Assembly: GCA_973895155.1 (NCBI GenBank)
Contig: OZ316891.1
Coordinates: 8,370,001 to 8,434,000, forward strand
Direction: 5' to 3'
DNA from: Marsupella aquatica
Taxonomy: Eukaryota > Marchantiophyta
DNA: 64,000 nucleotides
This document shows positions 29,991 through 43,350 of this stretch, piece after piece. Each line of letters opens with the position of its first letter. The first letter of the stretch is position 1. A program made the position numbers and the translations under genes. Under the pieces are notes generated by a model. The model did no database searches, was not told the DNA's origin, and saw only the letters and a program-made list of their open reading frames with translations.

Positions 29991-32900
29991 CTGAACACAA
30001 TAATCAATCATTCTTCAGACCACGCAAAATAACTACATCGAAAATGAATTGAGTGCTTGAGATCAAATCCTTGTGAACAGTTTTACACCTAGCTGATCTA
30101 CAAATTCCCCAGCGTTCTTATTGGGTTTAGTTTCGATTTATTGGGAGAATCTGGCGTCCCGTTTGGCGTATGGATTGGGCTGTAGGACTTCCAAAAATCT
30201 GTAGTGCTCGCGTGCAAAGTGAATAATCTGGTGAATAATCGTAGCACTCAAACGAGCAACCTACAGGACTTCACGTCCATGGTGGTGAGCAACGCATGGT
30301 CCCTGTCACCCAACGTAACGTTTCCCATGAAATTTATTGGCTGACATCTGAAGAGCATCAGCATCTCCAGCACTTGACCTGCTACAAGAACACCAACTCC
30401 ACGCGCGATGCCTGGCATGTATTCTGAATCAGTTCCCCTGGGCTTTTGAGATTAACGATGGCGGGGCTAGAGTGCTAAATTGTTGCAATTCTGACTGCGT
30501 CAGTCTTCTGGTCGGGGCAGATGGAGATGCTAAGATCGAACATGCCTCCGTGAGTTCCATCAACTCAACTACTCAAAGGTCGCTCTATGTATTTACGCCC
30601 AGCTATCCTGCATTTTGATAGAAAGGAGGTCTACATTATTTCTTTCAACTTTTGTTCCTGTCCTATCTGAAACTTAATTGCACTAGGCGTTATGATGCCT
30701 ACCGGTATCATAACACCTAGCAACAAACCGGCTTTACATGTCCTGTAATTTGGGTGGATGATGACGTATTGCGATAGATTAGCACCTCACAATGAAAAAA
30801 GTGAAAAGGAGAAAGCAAACGCACGTTTTTATATGCATTCTGTCTAGACAGTACATGATTAAGAGACGAACTACAGTAGTTTTGCAATTCCCAAATTGGC
30901 AACTCAGGGACGGTTTGGGTTCGACGCCAGCTTGCTTGTTCCTATCTTTTGCCTCAAACTCGAGGTCAGGATCTTGACTCCTACTCTCACATGAAAATGA
31001 ACGGTCTCCTTTTCCTTTTTGGTTTCCCTTCCTTTCCCTTCCTTTTCGTTTCTCACTTTAGTCATCCTTTCGGCTTTATCCTTTTCTCTCAGTTGAACAA
31101 TCCATTCTTTTTGCAAATTTCCGTCGGGAGGGTTTGAGGGTGGATGAGCTGTTAACTGATATACTTAGGCGCTTGCAAGAATGCAACTATTGTAAGAGCT
31201 TAGCAACAAGGAGGCAAATTTAGCCTACTTAATATGAGTATATATCATTCCAACTATCCATTCAGAGTTGTCCTTCAGAACTGGAGCCATCAGCACTTCT
31301 CAAATTCTTTTTTTGCAGCTCAGACTATGACATAAGTCTTCATTCAATTCGTCACGGTCTCCTAAGTAACAACTGTGCATAGAATCTACAGTTCTAGAGA
31401 ACCTGGCCTTGTTGTGTTGTTAATTATACCTTTGAATCTATCAGTCTGATCGACGATCTCACTCGACTGAACATTCCGACCTTCTGTCAAGCTATATATC
31501 TTCTCAGTTGAGCATTTAGAAAGAAAATTATGGTTCGCGTCAATAATTGAAAATGTACCAAGACGTAGTGGAAATGCGCCATAGTTTTCGTATGTTGTAG
31601 AAACCTTCATCTACTAGCTGCCTCTCGACGCAACATGGCACAAAACAAAGCCTTTCAAATATCACACTAAGCGAGATTGAACTAAAAGAGAATCTTCGAG
31701 TCTCAGCTGTTGGTTGCGAAACGATCCAAACTATTCTCCTTCTCCAACTCTGGAGAATCTGAAGGTACACAGATCGAAGGTTTGGACCTGGATGGTTTCC
31801 CTTGCTACTGTCCGGAGCAAACAGTTAAATTTCAGTGGGCATTTGAGCTAATGAACCATCGATCAAACCTCCGACCGTGGACAATCATGACTCTACAGTA
31901 ATTACTCGACTCACTGTAGGTCACCAAAAGGACTCTGAACAGGTGAAAAGGCCTTCCTCAGTCGCCTTCCTCAGTCTAGCGCTGTAGGTCAGAGAATGTA
32001 ACGGGTTTCAAATGAACGACGGACAAGTAGCTAGAGAACTCCTTTCCCAGTCCAGCGCTGTGGCGTAGAGAATGTGAGGGATTCTGAGCACATAAAGATG
32101 GCTAATCCACTGTACTGGTTGGAGTGTTTGTGGATGAATTGTCAGTGCCATACAAATCTACCACGCGCGGATGAAAATTTCCGTACGAATAGAAAAGAAG
32201 TGTTCCTAGGCTCGACGAGAACCGTGCCCACTCACGAACAAAAGGTGAAGGGAGGAGCCCGCGGGAACGGAGAGAATCTAGCTTTAATCATGTGTGAGCA
32301 TGTTTTGTCATACAACAGCTGGCCATGTCGATGTCAGAAAGATAAGAGGCTCTCGAAACGACGACGCGAAAGTGCGGAGTCAATGAAGTAAGTTGCCGTT
32401 CTAAAAGTAAAGCAGTCCAAGCTTCAACAGAAGAAAGTCATGCACTTCTAGCTAGCTTCAGCCCTAATCATTTCTGCATTCATCTACTGTAGTGGACAAC
32501 GGAATCCAATTTCCTGATGCATGGTATTAGCGAAATGAATGCTCCTTCGAATTATGAGGCGTTGGACAAAGCGCGAGAATCCGGGTGTAATTCAACATCG
32601 GAGTCAGACCGACGTATGTTAACGTTGTCGATCATTATGCATACGGGAATGATGAGATCGATGTGCTTGGCACTTGGTGGCAGCCCTGAATTGATGGATC
32701 GATTCGGGAGGATCCGACGATCACCGAAAAGCAAAGTCTGTAAAGCTAGAAGATACTGCCTTTGTGTGGCAAGAAGATGTTGGAAGTCATGAGAAAATCC
32801 GGGTCCGTTGGTCAGTCAGTCCATTGTCCGGCTGACGTAGCCCCAGCAATGCAGAGGGATTATTGGGGGGTTTGAGCTGCATGCAAGTATTCAGGCAGGG

Positions 32901-35900
32901 ATATGGCATCGCAGTCGATCCGTTAGTAGGCCCCCAGGAAAATTGATACAATACGAATCTTCATCTAGCAAAAGCTTCAGTAATCTACACTAAGTGAACA
33001 CATTGATTGTGAAATTCACAACGACGACTACGATCACAAAACAACTAACCGTCAAAAGAGCAGCAAGCATCATGATAGTTACTTAAGGGTGTGTCAGGAG
33101 ACAAATCAGCATGGGGATCGAGGGAGGGTGCAAAGCTTGAAGTGGGTCCCGGTGATTTGTATGTACGACCATCTGGAGGCCGGAGCAACCTGTCCAGGTA
33201 CAGGTACAATACTTTGTGCATGCTGGACGTGCCTGTCAGACTTGTGGAGTACTCGATTGGAGGCAAAAGCTAGTTTCCACACCAAAGCATGATTCACCTG
33301 CTCTGTATGATGTACAGTACTTAGAGCTCATACACAGAATTATCAAATGATTTTTCCTTTTGGACCTCTGACTGTTGTTTTCGAAACAGACTCGATTACT
33401 TCTTACCGCGTTACTGTAGCCGACGTACAGGCTATCGCGCTTCTTGCACAACTTGCTCTCACTGTTCGCCTTCTCATCTCTGACCAAATAAGCTTAGAGG
33501 GTATTGATGAATGAAATTTAAGGGAATCTTTCCACGCCAAAAACAAACGAGGTTATTAGAGGATGTGAGATACAACTTCGGTATGAAGTGCTAGTAGGTG
33601 GTAATCATTTGAGAAGTCGATGCATGAGAAACAGTCCGAATCTTAATTGCAGAGATATGCACAGATGCATACTTAGTCTGCAGAATTGCACTAACAAAAT
33701 GGGGAGGTGCATGATCTTCGCAGAGGGAAATCATAGAACGAAGGGAACTCAGCTGAAGGATATTGAATTATTGACTCCAGTTAGTGAGTGGGATCCTAGC
33801 TCCGCTCGATCGATTCATGTGCCGTTATAAGTGCAGTCTGACATGGGACCGAAGCTCAGGACGGTATATCATTATGTGTTTGCAATTGAAAGGTCGTCTA
33901 GAAACGAAATGGTTCCAGAAAGTCACACATAATCCACGAAAGGAACGTCCGTAAGTCAAACTTTAGTACATGGTTGAAGTCTGAAGATCGACAGAATCGA
34001 ATGCCAAAGGTAAAGTGCTTGCAATTATCATCCCCATGCAAGCAGCTGCGGTGGTCGAAACGAAGGAGTTGAAAGAAATCAACTTTATAAAATGCCTAAA
34101 ATGCATGTGGCGAGAATATCCAAGCAGCAGTCTTATTATTCCTTGATTAGTGTAATACAGCAGAACATGCTCTCTATCATCGAAAGCGGCGAGCATCCCG
34201 TACACCAGAGGTTACTTGTGCAGGGTCATGCATTCACAGATTTTGTCATTTCTTTCGACATTGTTTTCACAATCGATCAGTGGGTTGCATGCTACCATGC
34301 AAAGACACTAATCATTCTATCAGATCGGAGTAAAACAGCCAGGCGTTTCTTTCGATATAATTGAGTCTCTCCATCAGTCTCATTATTCCCAGTTGACCAA
34401 CACTTTAATTAGTAACTAGAAAACAATGTATGTAGTACATCTGACGAATGTCTGAGTCTCTTTTATGCCTGAAGTCTCAAAATCTTGATAGTGCACTGCA
34501 GCATATAGACTCCTACTCCCAGTGACAATTATCTATCGATCTACCAGTATCGTGACAGACTTCGAAAATGTTCATGTGGTGGAAGTCGATACATAAAGTC
34601 AAATTACAAGCTCTGCCATGGATGGAAACAAACAAAGATCTGTTAGATCGATCACGTCAGACCTATAAGACTCGCAGAAGCCCATGCAGTAGTGGCTCGA
34701 TCGAGGCGAGTAATTTAATAAATGTGCGCCCATCGTGTCCCCAAATTAACCTGAGAATCTTGCTTCGTACTGGGTATCACGAGGCATGTACCACGCCGTA
34801 TGCTTGAAAAATCTGAAACACGACAGGCGGCCCGGTGGAATTTTGTGGACACCTGATCGATAAATTGTGAGCAATCCGTGTTCATCGACAGTTAGGTGAA
34901 CTATAACCACTGCATGTGTTCAGATCTCGAGCTTCTGCCCTCCCGTCCATCAATGCCTGTATACTTCCTCTGCATGCCAACCCAGCGTTGCTTCCGCACG
35001 AAACTTGAATGTTTTGTACGGTTTGATGATCGAAGATCCACTATTTACATACAATTGTTGCTTTTTCAGGTGCAACACCAGCCTAGCTACCGTCTTGTAT
35101 CAGTACATTTAATTTGTCCATATTGTATCGAGCTACATATCTATATGAAAATATGGAAACGAAATCAAAACTTTCATGTGCCAAGATGCATGATGCCTTT
35201 GAATCGATACAATCGGGGATACAATGCGGAAACGAGGGTTGAATGGGGATCGATACTTCAGGTCTCCAGGCCAAGGCGCACGTCTCGCACTGAAAGGTAC
35301 CGTGCCGTAATGAATGGTTTATAGATCTCACCATTTTGGATTCTGCCGAGGAGATCCAGGTCTGAGTGGTACATTCTTGGCGAACTGTGAACAGGACACT
35401 ACAAAGTACGCTACAGATGACTCACTGGATTGCACATTCACAACCTAGCACCAGAGACGAAGGACCAGAAGATGAAGAATTTACAGCTCACATTACACCC
35501 CTTAATTTCAATTTATTGTACTATCTTCTTCTGTCTCTATTGTATATGATTGTGCCCTTCACTCGAGTGTCATATATGTGATGCCAATTAATTCAAGAAC
35601 CGAAATCATACGAGTCCTCTCTGTTAGTACTCTCAAGCTACATAAAATTATATATAGATCGGTACGGTTGGCGTCTATCATATTGGGGTGACCGCATGGA
35701 ATGGAATCAAATCCGACCGACACTCATTCTCATGGACATGAACTGCATTGCATTGTTTAGTGCCCGGCATAAATGAAATGAACTAGCTGTACGTCGGTCA
35801 ATAGCGTGAAGTTCTGGTCCCACATTTTCTAGAATTAATTGAACTTATTGATGAAGACATTCCATTCAGTGCTCATTCCAGCGACACAATCGAGTTTCTG

Positions 35901-36551
35901 TCGACACAGTGATTGATATTGCTCCAGCTCTCGCTCTAGAGAGAGAGCCGATTGACGACAAGGAAAACCAAAGTCCTCTGGAAATATACTGGCTGTTCTT
36001 AATTGATGTGGCGATAGATTTTCTCACTGTCTATAGCATGTAGCATAAATGATGTGAATGTGTTTTGTGAGAGTTATCAGCAGACCTCGATTGACACTGG
36101 TATTCCCTCAGTGAGTGGATTAATCAGGAATTCCTGAGCGGAACAAATTGGACAGGCGGCATCAACGGCTTTACTTGAAGCTACCATAGTTATAGATGGT
36201 ACGTACGACTCAGATGAAATCTCTAAAAAGATATCCAAATTTCACACGGGACACACAAATTTGGTATATATTTGTTCCATTTCATGCACTGGTGAAATCA
36301 AAGTAGGGCCGATACTAGAGCGATTTGAGACACAATACTGTCTACAATTCAATCCTGAAGCTAGTAACTAGTGTTATGAGATTTTACACTGATGGTGTAA
36401 GGGGGCGGGGGTAGAATAATGTAGGTTCCTTTTCCTTTCTATCTGTCTGACTATATCTCCTCAAGCTAGTCACTAGCTACTCCTATGAGCGTTTACACTG
36501 ATGTGCACTCTGGAGTGAGTGGGGGGCCAGAATCATGTAGGTTCTTTTTGC
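29991..36551. other. Gene-poor intergenic region
   Basis: More than 6 kb without a supported gene. Frames of 60-142 codons occur on both strands, but none carries a recognisable domain, a plausible exon/intron chain or the codon bias seen in the real genes nearby. The longest, at 34,896-35,324, looks random. I see no retroelement core domains. Confidence 0.5.
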
Positions 36552-36578
36552 TATATATATATATATATATATATATAA
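36552..36578. repeat. (TA)n microsatellite
   Basis: About thirteen TA dinucleotides in a row, just upstream of a T/G-rich element-tail-like sequence at 36,680-36,760 (CTTTATTGGGTCTCTTACC, then TTCCTGGCTTGGCTCTGA). Confidence 0.97.
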
Positions 36579-36845
36579 TATCCCAAAGGAGGACTGCCCA
36601 ATCAAGTTGTCCATTGGGCTTGCTAGAGAATTTATTGGAGGATGATTGGACATGGCTCTGTACGACTCTAGTGTCGTGATTTCTCCCCTTTATTGGGTCT
36701 CTTACCTTTTAGCTCTTTTTGTTCCTGGCTTGGCTCTGATATGTACTCTGACTACTGATAAGTGTGTCGTTCTCACCAACGGACTTTTTATTAGAATTCC
36801 TCCTATATTTTTGTGAGCTACCTTCTAAAAGTTCATTAACACAAA

Positions 36846-36895
36846 GAAGCCAATGTAGAGTGACCACTCTGAAGCCAATGTAGAGTGACCACTCT
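36846..36895. repeat. Perfect 25-bp tandem duplication
   Basis: The 25-base unit beginning GAAGCCAATGTAGAGTGACC is present twice without any mismatch, so the duplication is recent or the assembly has doubled it. Each unit contains AGAGTGACCACTCT, an inverted repeat (AGAGTG/CACTCT). Confidence 0.95.
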
Positions 36896-39800
36896 AATGC
36901 TGCCATTTGCTTTCAGTGGCAAGTATATAAGGAGAAATCATGCTATATGATGTATTTCTGTGAGTCTATTGGTGACTTGCATGCCATGAGCATTTTGAGG
37001 GAGAGGGGGCTCATGGAAATGGGACATCACATGAGAGAAGGTCATTTAAATCATTTCTGAGATTGTTTTTTAATAAATTGTCATAAAAATATAAGCCTAT
37101 CTATGTTTCTGTCAGGTTTTGAGGGAGTTCTGATTTGGGTTCTTGGCCCCTGGTTGGGGCCCGGTTGAGATTCTCCTCTGTGCCTTTTTTGGGCTGCTTG
37201 TTTCCCCCTTCCCGTGGGGATTTCACAGATAAAATTATATAAAAGAAAACCATTTCAAGGAAAAATAAAAGATTGTTTAATTGCAAAATACAGATGTGAT
37301 TGGTATCAGTAAAATTTTATATAAAGTGACTTAGGAAGGTGGTAAATGACCCAAACCGTCGCACGTGATATAGTGAACTCACCCCCCCCCCCCCTTGGGT
37401 TCTCTAGTTGCCATTCTTTTGGGCATAATACTTACCTTGCCACTAAGTTTTTCCTATTTATCACAGTGTCATTGTTTTCATTGTGGGTTAAGAAATTAAC
37501 CTGGGTTAGCCCCTTCACATCCAATGGTTGGCATTGCACTGAGTTTACAATCAAACTACCTACCTGGGTCTTCCTCAAGGTGACTTTGACCACCTTGAGT
37601 CAATTGACTGAGGGGCAAGTGGTCTGGTGGTCTGGTCCTCCCATTCTATGCACAGTCTTTGTCAAAGGCCAGCCTGTCCCTACACATGATTAGCCTCTGT
37701 TTTTTCCTGCCATGGGTAGTCAAAGTCATTTTTTATTAGGAACTTGGGTGTCAAGGTCACCTTGAGTAAGATTGGACTAGGTGGAATGATAGCCATTTAG
37801 ATGTGAAAGAGCACAATTGACATCCAGCTTATGAAAATGTTACCCTAAACCCTAATACATGAGCACACGATGATTACTAACCAGGATCAGAGTCGGGAGA
37901 CCTGAGAATGTTTCAACTCAAAGCATTTTACTCCAGCCTACAAATGATATTCTACAAGCGTCATCCGGTGACTCCAAGAATTGAATAAAGTAAACAAGGA
38001 ACTCATAACTTGTCACTCAAATGCAATTGGATGAAGAACAATGAAAGACTGTTTTGCACGGACCCCACAAGACATTGGTGCTCTTGTCCGTGCCTCTTGT
38101 GGTGACATCTAGGACAGAGAACTTCATGAAACATTGGCAGGGCCTCCTATTTAGGAGATGAACAGACATACATTATTACTGTTGTGTAACCTTTTCTACT
38201 AGGTGCCACCATTTCCATAACCCTGTGCCCAGAAAGTTTTGCCTCGTGGTTATCAGGGTCGCAACAGACTAATAACCCCAGACCAAACAATCATTACCCT
38301 ATACTTATTGGAAATGAACGAGGCCCCACTATTTGACTGAGTGAACTCTTGCTAAAACAAGGCAACACCTCGGAAGGATGTTTTTTTATGAGTCATGACT
38401 GTTAAGACTAGAACAATTTCAATCTCCAGAAATGATTGAGCCTTTGTTTGTGCCCAAATGCAGAGTACAGATTTCTTTTGTTTAATGCACTGTAGTATCA
38501 TCTTTTTAATAATCTCGATTCTGGACGGTCTATGTGACCACCGTACCCATGCCGACGTCGCCTTATATAACGTGAATTGTTGGAAAGTTCTCTCGTTAGT
38601 CAAGTATAGTAAGAATTTTACTAAAGTAAGATGTTAGCTTTCAACTGGACAGTTTCTGCAAGCTAAATAGCGTGTTGTGTTTTTGCTGATACCGGTGCAT
38701 GTCGACTCCATCTGATGAGGGAAGGATAAAGGAATGCCTTGAATGCCGGGCTGGATTTTAGGCTAGAAAGGGAGGAAAGTACTTTAGGACATCAGGATTC
38801 TAGAATGGATGTGCAGAGAAGAAAATTACCTCAGTGTTCTCCTTCGAATTACAGTTTGTTAGATTTGTCATCCTTTCTGTTTCGTCCCTAGTTAATGCCG
38901 CATTTTTGGACTGACTGATCCAGTTTCCATTCGAAGCCCATTGATCCTGATGGTCTTAAATCTTTCTGTATTGTATTTCTGTTGGTCACTTGATCCTCTG
39001 GAAAAACATGGTTACAAAATTGTAGAGTGTTGGATCACTGTAGGATAGGGTAACTCAGCCCAACATTTTCTGCTAATAAAAACAAACTTGGTGATATGCC
39101 CGTTCCTATTATTGATACTAGGTTTCATTAACTGCCCGAAGGGCAACATTCAGGCCAAAAGACAGAAACAGAGGACAAGATGCACCAAGCTCACTCTGGT
39201 GGTCGTGTTCACAGTGATAATGCAGATCACCTTATCAATTGTAGCACTGTGTTACATGTTCTTGCGAGTCCATTTATTTTATCGAAATCTCTTCCGAGAA
39301 TTCTGCTCACACAATCTTGGAAGTCTCAGACGGACAACTGCAAATGTTTGAATGAGGATTGAACCAACTTTGAATGACCTGGAACCGATTTATCGATTTG
39401 AAAGACTGAAACAAAACAGGTAGGTTTGAAATAGAGGTTAATAAGCATAGATCTAGACATTCAACTGTACAACCAGCTACCGAACTGTAATGGAGACTCC
39501 TCAATTGATAAAAATTGCACTTGTTGTACAAGTCCGCTAATAACTTTGTGAGGCGATCGGTATTACCCACACCACAAAAGATTGTACGTTGAAAGCTTAA
39601 GAAAGTGTTGGTCAATGTCTACGCCCATGCTACATTGCACTAAATTGTGAGAAACAATCTCTGGACCCCCAAACACCTATAATAAACATGGGAATTAACA
39701 CGCTTTCTAAAAAAACGTAAAATATGAAAAGATCGAGTGAGCAAGACACAGCAATTAATTATATAGATGCGCAAATGGAAAACGCTATCAGCTTCTATTG

Positions 39801-40423
39801 TTCCGAAGGCAGGTTTTTTGGCTAGATTACAACCCCTTGGCTCACAATGACATGGCTCGACTTTCCGTTTTTGAATCCGGGTCGTGAAGTCGACGATCAA
39901 ATGAGTTTCAATCAATCTCTCTGCTCAAATTTATGGATGACTGCGAGAAAAGTAGTGCTTCAAGAGGATGAGATTACTAGAGTGAAACTTGTAGAAGGAA
40001 TCATGCGCAATCTAGTGGCGACTCAGTCTAATCAAATTAGCAAACTAATCTCACCCGTCAAAGTTGAAATTAAATTTTGTGTGAGCATATATATTGTCGA
40101 TATTAATCTCACCATGGCGTGCCCTATGATGGTTACTCAGGGGACACGAGTCTCTGGCACTTGGTTTGTCTTTAGCCGTAGTGATCTTGGAATGGCTAAA
40201 GAAGTCTGAATGTGCGGTTTGCAGGTGGAGATAATGAGCATGCGAGCATGAGCACCCAGCGCTCATTGTAAGTCTCGAGTTCATCAACATCCTGTACCGG
40301 AGGAATGGCGGTTCCTTCAACGTATTTCCAGACACTACCAGCAGCCAGGCTCTCAGAGAACATTATCTGCCAAGCTTTATAGTTTGATCGAATTGCCTTC
40401 AAGTTTTGGAATCAAATGACTCC
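36896..40423. other. Gene-poor intergenic region
   Basis: No supported gene. A 13-base C run lies at 37,382-37,394. T/G-rich element-tail-like sequence lies around 37,130-37,210 and 37,380-37,480. A 120-codon ATG-started frame at 39,847-40,209 has no recognisable motif and is not called. Confidence 0.45.
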
Positions 40424-41160
40424 AGTCTCGATAAGAAAATGAAGAGATCGAGAGAAGAAGTAATTCTAGCAGGAAAGAACGCAAGTATAGTTAACAAAAA
40501 TTATGTATTCAACAAGATGGAGTCTTGTGACAGTGTGAACACTGTTGTCTCGTGAACCTGGGAAGACGTCAGATTTTCCCTGTGGTTGCTCAAACGTCAA
40601 AAAAACCTTTTAGCATTTTAGAATCAGTCTATAGTTTGACATTGTAAATTCCCGCGTGAGCAATTGAGCATTTTCTTGCCACGTGGTGCAAAACTTTAGA
40701 GTCCCTAGAATGCAGCTCTTTACTATTAGCTTACGTTCGGCTCTCTCGATCGCCAGACCATCCTGTCTCAACTTGTATTTTATTGCAGTTATATCTCCGA
40801 GCTTTTCATGTCTTTTGAGCAACATTCATATGAAAAGAACAAGCTCTGTTTTCTGTCGTTCTTTTCATATGTCAGCTCTTCATATTCGTCTCAATGAACA
40901 GAACTTGGGTAGCTTGTTAAGTCTCCTTCTCTCGTCTTTTTCGAGGGACAGTCGTTATAATAGAAAACTATGCTTCAAGAGTCCCCGCAGTTCTTTTATG
41001 GAATGCCGAAGTCGAGGTAACGTGAAACGAGAATGCCCGATGTTGGTTTGCATTCAGAGCTTTTAAAGTGGTCAGCATGTCTTACGTGTAGGTCTCGATA
41101 AGAAAATGACATGATTGAGAGAAGAAGTAATTCTAGCAGGAAAAAACGCAAGTACGTATG
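40424..41160 (+). repeat. Pair of ~68-bp direct repeats, 669 bp apart
   Basis: GTCTCGATAAGAAAATGA, then GAGAGAAGAAGTAATTCTAG, CAGGAAA and AACGCAAGTA, occurs at about 40,424-40,490 and 41,093-41,160 with few differences. The repeats bracket a segment that contains a perfect 14-bp stem-loop at 40,827-40,871. They could be the ends of a duplication or an insertion footprint. No LTR termini (TG...CA) or target-site duplications are evident. Confidence 0.8.
40827..40871. other. Perfect 14-bp inverted repeat with 17-base loop
   Basis: CATATGAAAAGAAC at 40,827-40,840 is followed after 17 bases by GTTCTTTTCATATG at 40,858-40,871, its exact reverse complement. Transcribed RNA or extruded DNA could form a perfect hairpin. 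There is no downstream U-tract in plant pol II context that would make it a known terminator. Confidence 0.9.
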
Positions 41161-43350
41161 CACCAAGACAATTGTCTTCAGAAGAATCGAAAAAAATTGT
41201 AGGCCCATACCGTGTGGAAGAGTTGACAGTGTGCGCAATCATCCCTGACAGATTACGCGCAAACTACTGTAGAACTGAGCTCTGTGTAGGCTATTCAATA
41301 CATCGGAGATCTAGAAAGATATTGACGGTCGGGAACAGGATATACGAACAGGTCGAGCAAATTAGAGACGATGGCATTCCCTGCCCCAAGCTTGCATGCA
41401 ATAATTACGAGGTTCAAGCCCATTGCGCTGCTAAGTGGATGTTGCTGTTTTCCCTTGAATCAATTTAATGCCAAAGAAATTGTGTTCCGTCAATATATGG
41501 TTTAGTCCTCACTGGCACCCATGTACGTTCCATCTGCAAAACCGGGTACGAAACGGGGAGGCGATTTCGCTCTTACTGTACAGTGAGGTTTAGATAGGTC
41601 ATCAAATTTTAGAATGACCAAAATCGTGTACTTCTGTCTCGAATGAAGACTTCCCTGGTCTAATGAAAGACCCTAATATCAGTAAACCAAAGAGCTTCAA
41701 TCGGTTTAGGGTGAAGAAAATCTGATCTTTATTCACCATACTTCTTTGAATTGGTGAATTGTCTTCACAAGCCTGCCGCGAGACAGGGGAGAGCTGTGCG
41801 TCACAGAACAATATAGTCTTTACGAAAAGAGCTATTGAATCCAATTTAAGGCAATCGCAAACCCGTTAGGACCCGGGTTCTTGCAGAGCTGCCAGAGACG
41901 AATCCTGGAACTTCATTGAAACTGTTCCTCTTGACTATGATGGTGCAGAAATAGATATTACATGGCGAAGGCGCTGAAATCTTTCATAAGCCAACATCGG
42001 TGAAATTTTCAAGAGTATTTTAAGAGCAGGATAAGATCGGTGCTCCCTGCAAGGAAACCCCAACCTCGATCAATTGATCTTTAATTAAAAACAGTGGCAA
42101 ACGAATTCGTGGTGATCTAAGTCAATTCATTAAATCAACTAACTTATTTTCGAGATTCTTAGCAGATCAGAAAACTTCGGTAGGGCCACTTTTTCCGTTT
42201 CAGTAGTGCACGTCTTTATTAACCTACAGGTTGGCATCGTTGTGCATAGTCTCCGGCCTCAGACTACACATGTACACTGGGATTCTATCTGCCTCCTTAT
42301 ATCCTAATTCTCTTGCTTACATAACGGGGAGCCTTTTCCCCCGCCTTATCTCGGGCTTGTATTCAGGAACTCCCCTCACAGTGTCTGATTTAACAGCGAG
42401 TCTACAGATGTAACCTAGAGAGTCAGACAAAGCATTATTCTGACAGGTTGTAAAACTCGTTAACGGTTCACTGAAGATTATCTTGCAGGCCTGCTTCATC
42501 TCCACTTTCAGGCCCGTGACTCGAATTGGAACGTCGGAGTCGTACTTTGAAGGGAACGACTTGCTTAACGTCCAACGACTTTTGGAGAGTGATATGTACA
42601 TCCAAAAATCTGGAGCGTGCCACTGATGCCAGCAGTTATAAATCACTTCTGAGTAACAGTCGGGTCCATTCCATCACGAAGCTCTTCAGCATCGATGAGC
42701 AGACTTCCGAGAACTAGGTACAATGCTGAGGTGTGTTCTCGTCTGCTTCCGGGAGCTCCAAGAGGGTTTTGATCCCCGTCATGATGCGGTAGAAGGGCCT
42801 TTCCATGACTTCGCTCATCACCAACACCTCAACATACACCGACGTACGTTCAAATCCCCTGTGCTCCTGAAGACCTCCGTCGGTTCTAGACTCGCGATCG
42901 CGAGGTCACCACCGCTCTACTAGAAATACTTAAAAATGCCCCTTTTGCATCTCTCTAAATAAAGCTTCCGAGAGTCAGGGCAATGGAGCCAGGGCAATGG
43001 TTCCGGTGGTTACTTCACGGACGCCAGAATCGTCTAGGGATGGTGTTTTGGGAATGTAATATATATTTAACAAGAGAAACGGATAAACTAATGAGCCCAT
43101 CAGGTGCTGCCACTACGTTATCGCCAGTACATACTTGTCTCTGCAAAATCGAGCCTATCCTGTCCCTGGTGTTAGGACTTCTCTGACTTGCCAGAGCGGA
43201 GAGCATTATTCTTCTCGGGGCTAGTACTCCAGGAGATTTCTGTTGCACGAGTGTCAGATCTATGTTTTCCATTGATTCAATGCTCAGACTCCAGCGAAGA
43301 AGGCAGATTTGTAACTACAGTTAGTGAGCAGAACGTCGGACACGCAGGCA
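41161..43350. other. Intergenic region downstream of GT47 copy 3
   Basis: This must contain the 3' untranslated region of the minus-strand GT47 gene ending at 43,351. A minus-strand frame without a start codon, about 42,715-42,920, reads EVLVMSEVMERPFYRIMTG and is compositionally gene-like, but it matches no family I know and has no flanking exon I could connect. Nothing else is supported. Confidence 0.35.

Noticed and set aside
39088-39362. Possible copia-like fragment (HSDNADHL and similar words)
   Set aside because: The resemblance to integrase or gag words is too short and no other retroelement domain is present.
39847-40209. 120-codon ATG-started plus-strand frame
   Set aside because: No recognisable domain. 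A frame of this length is expected by chance in 64 kb scanned in six frames.
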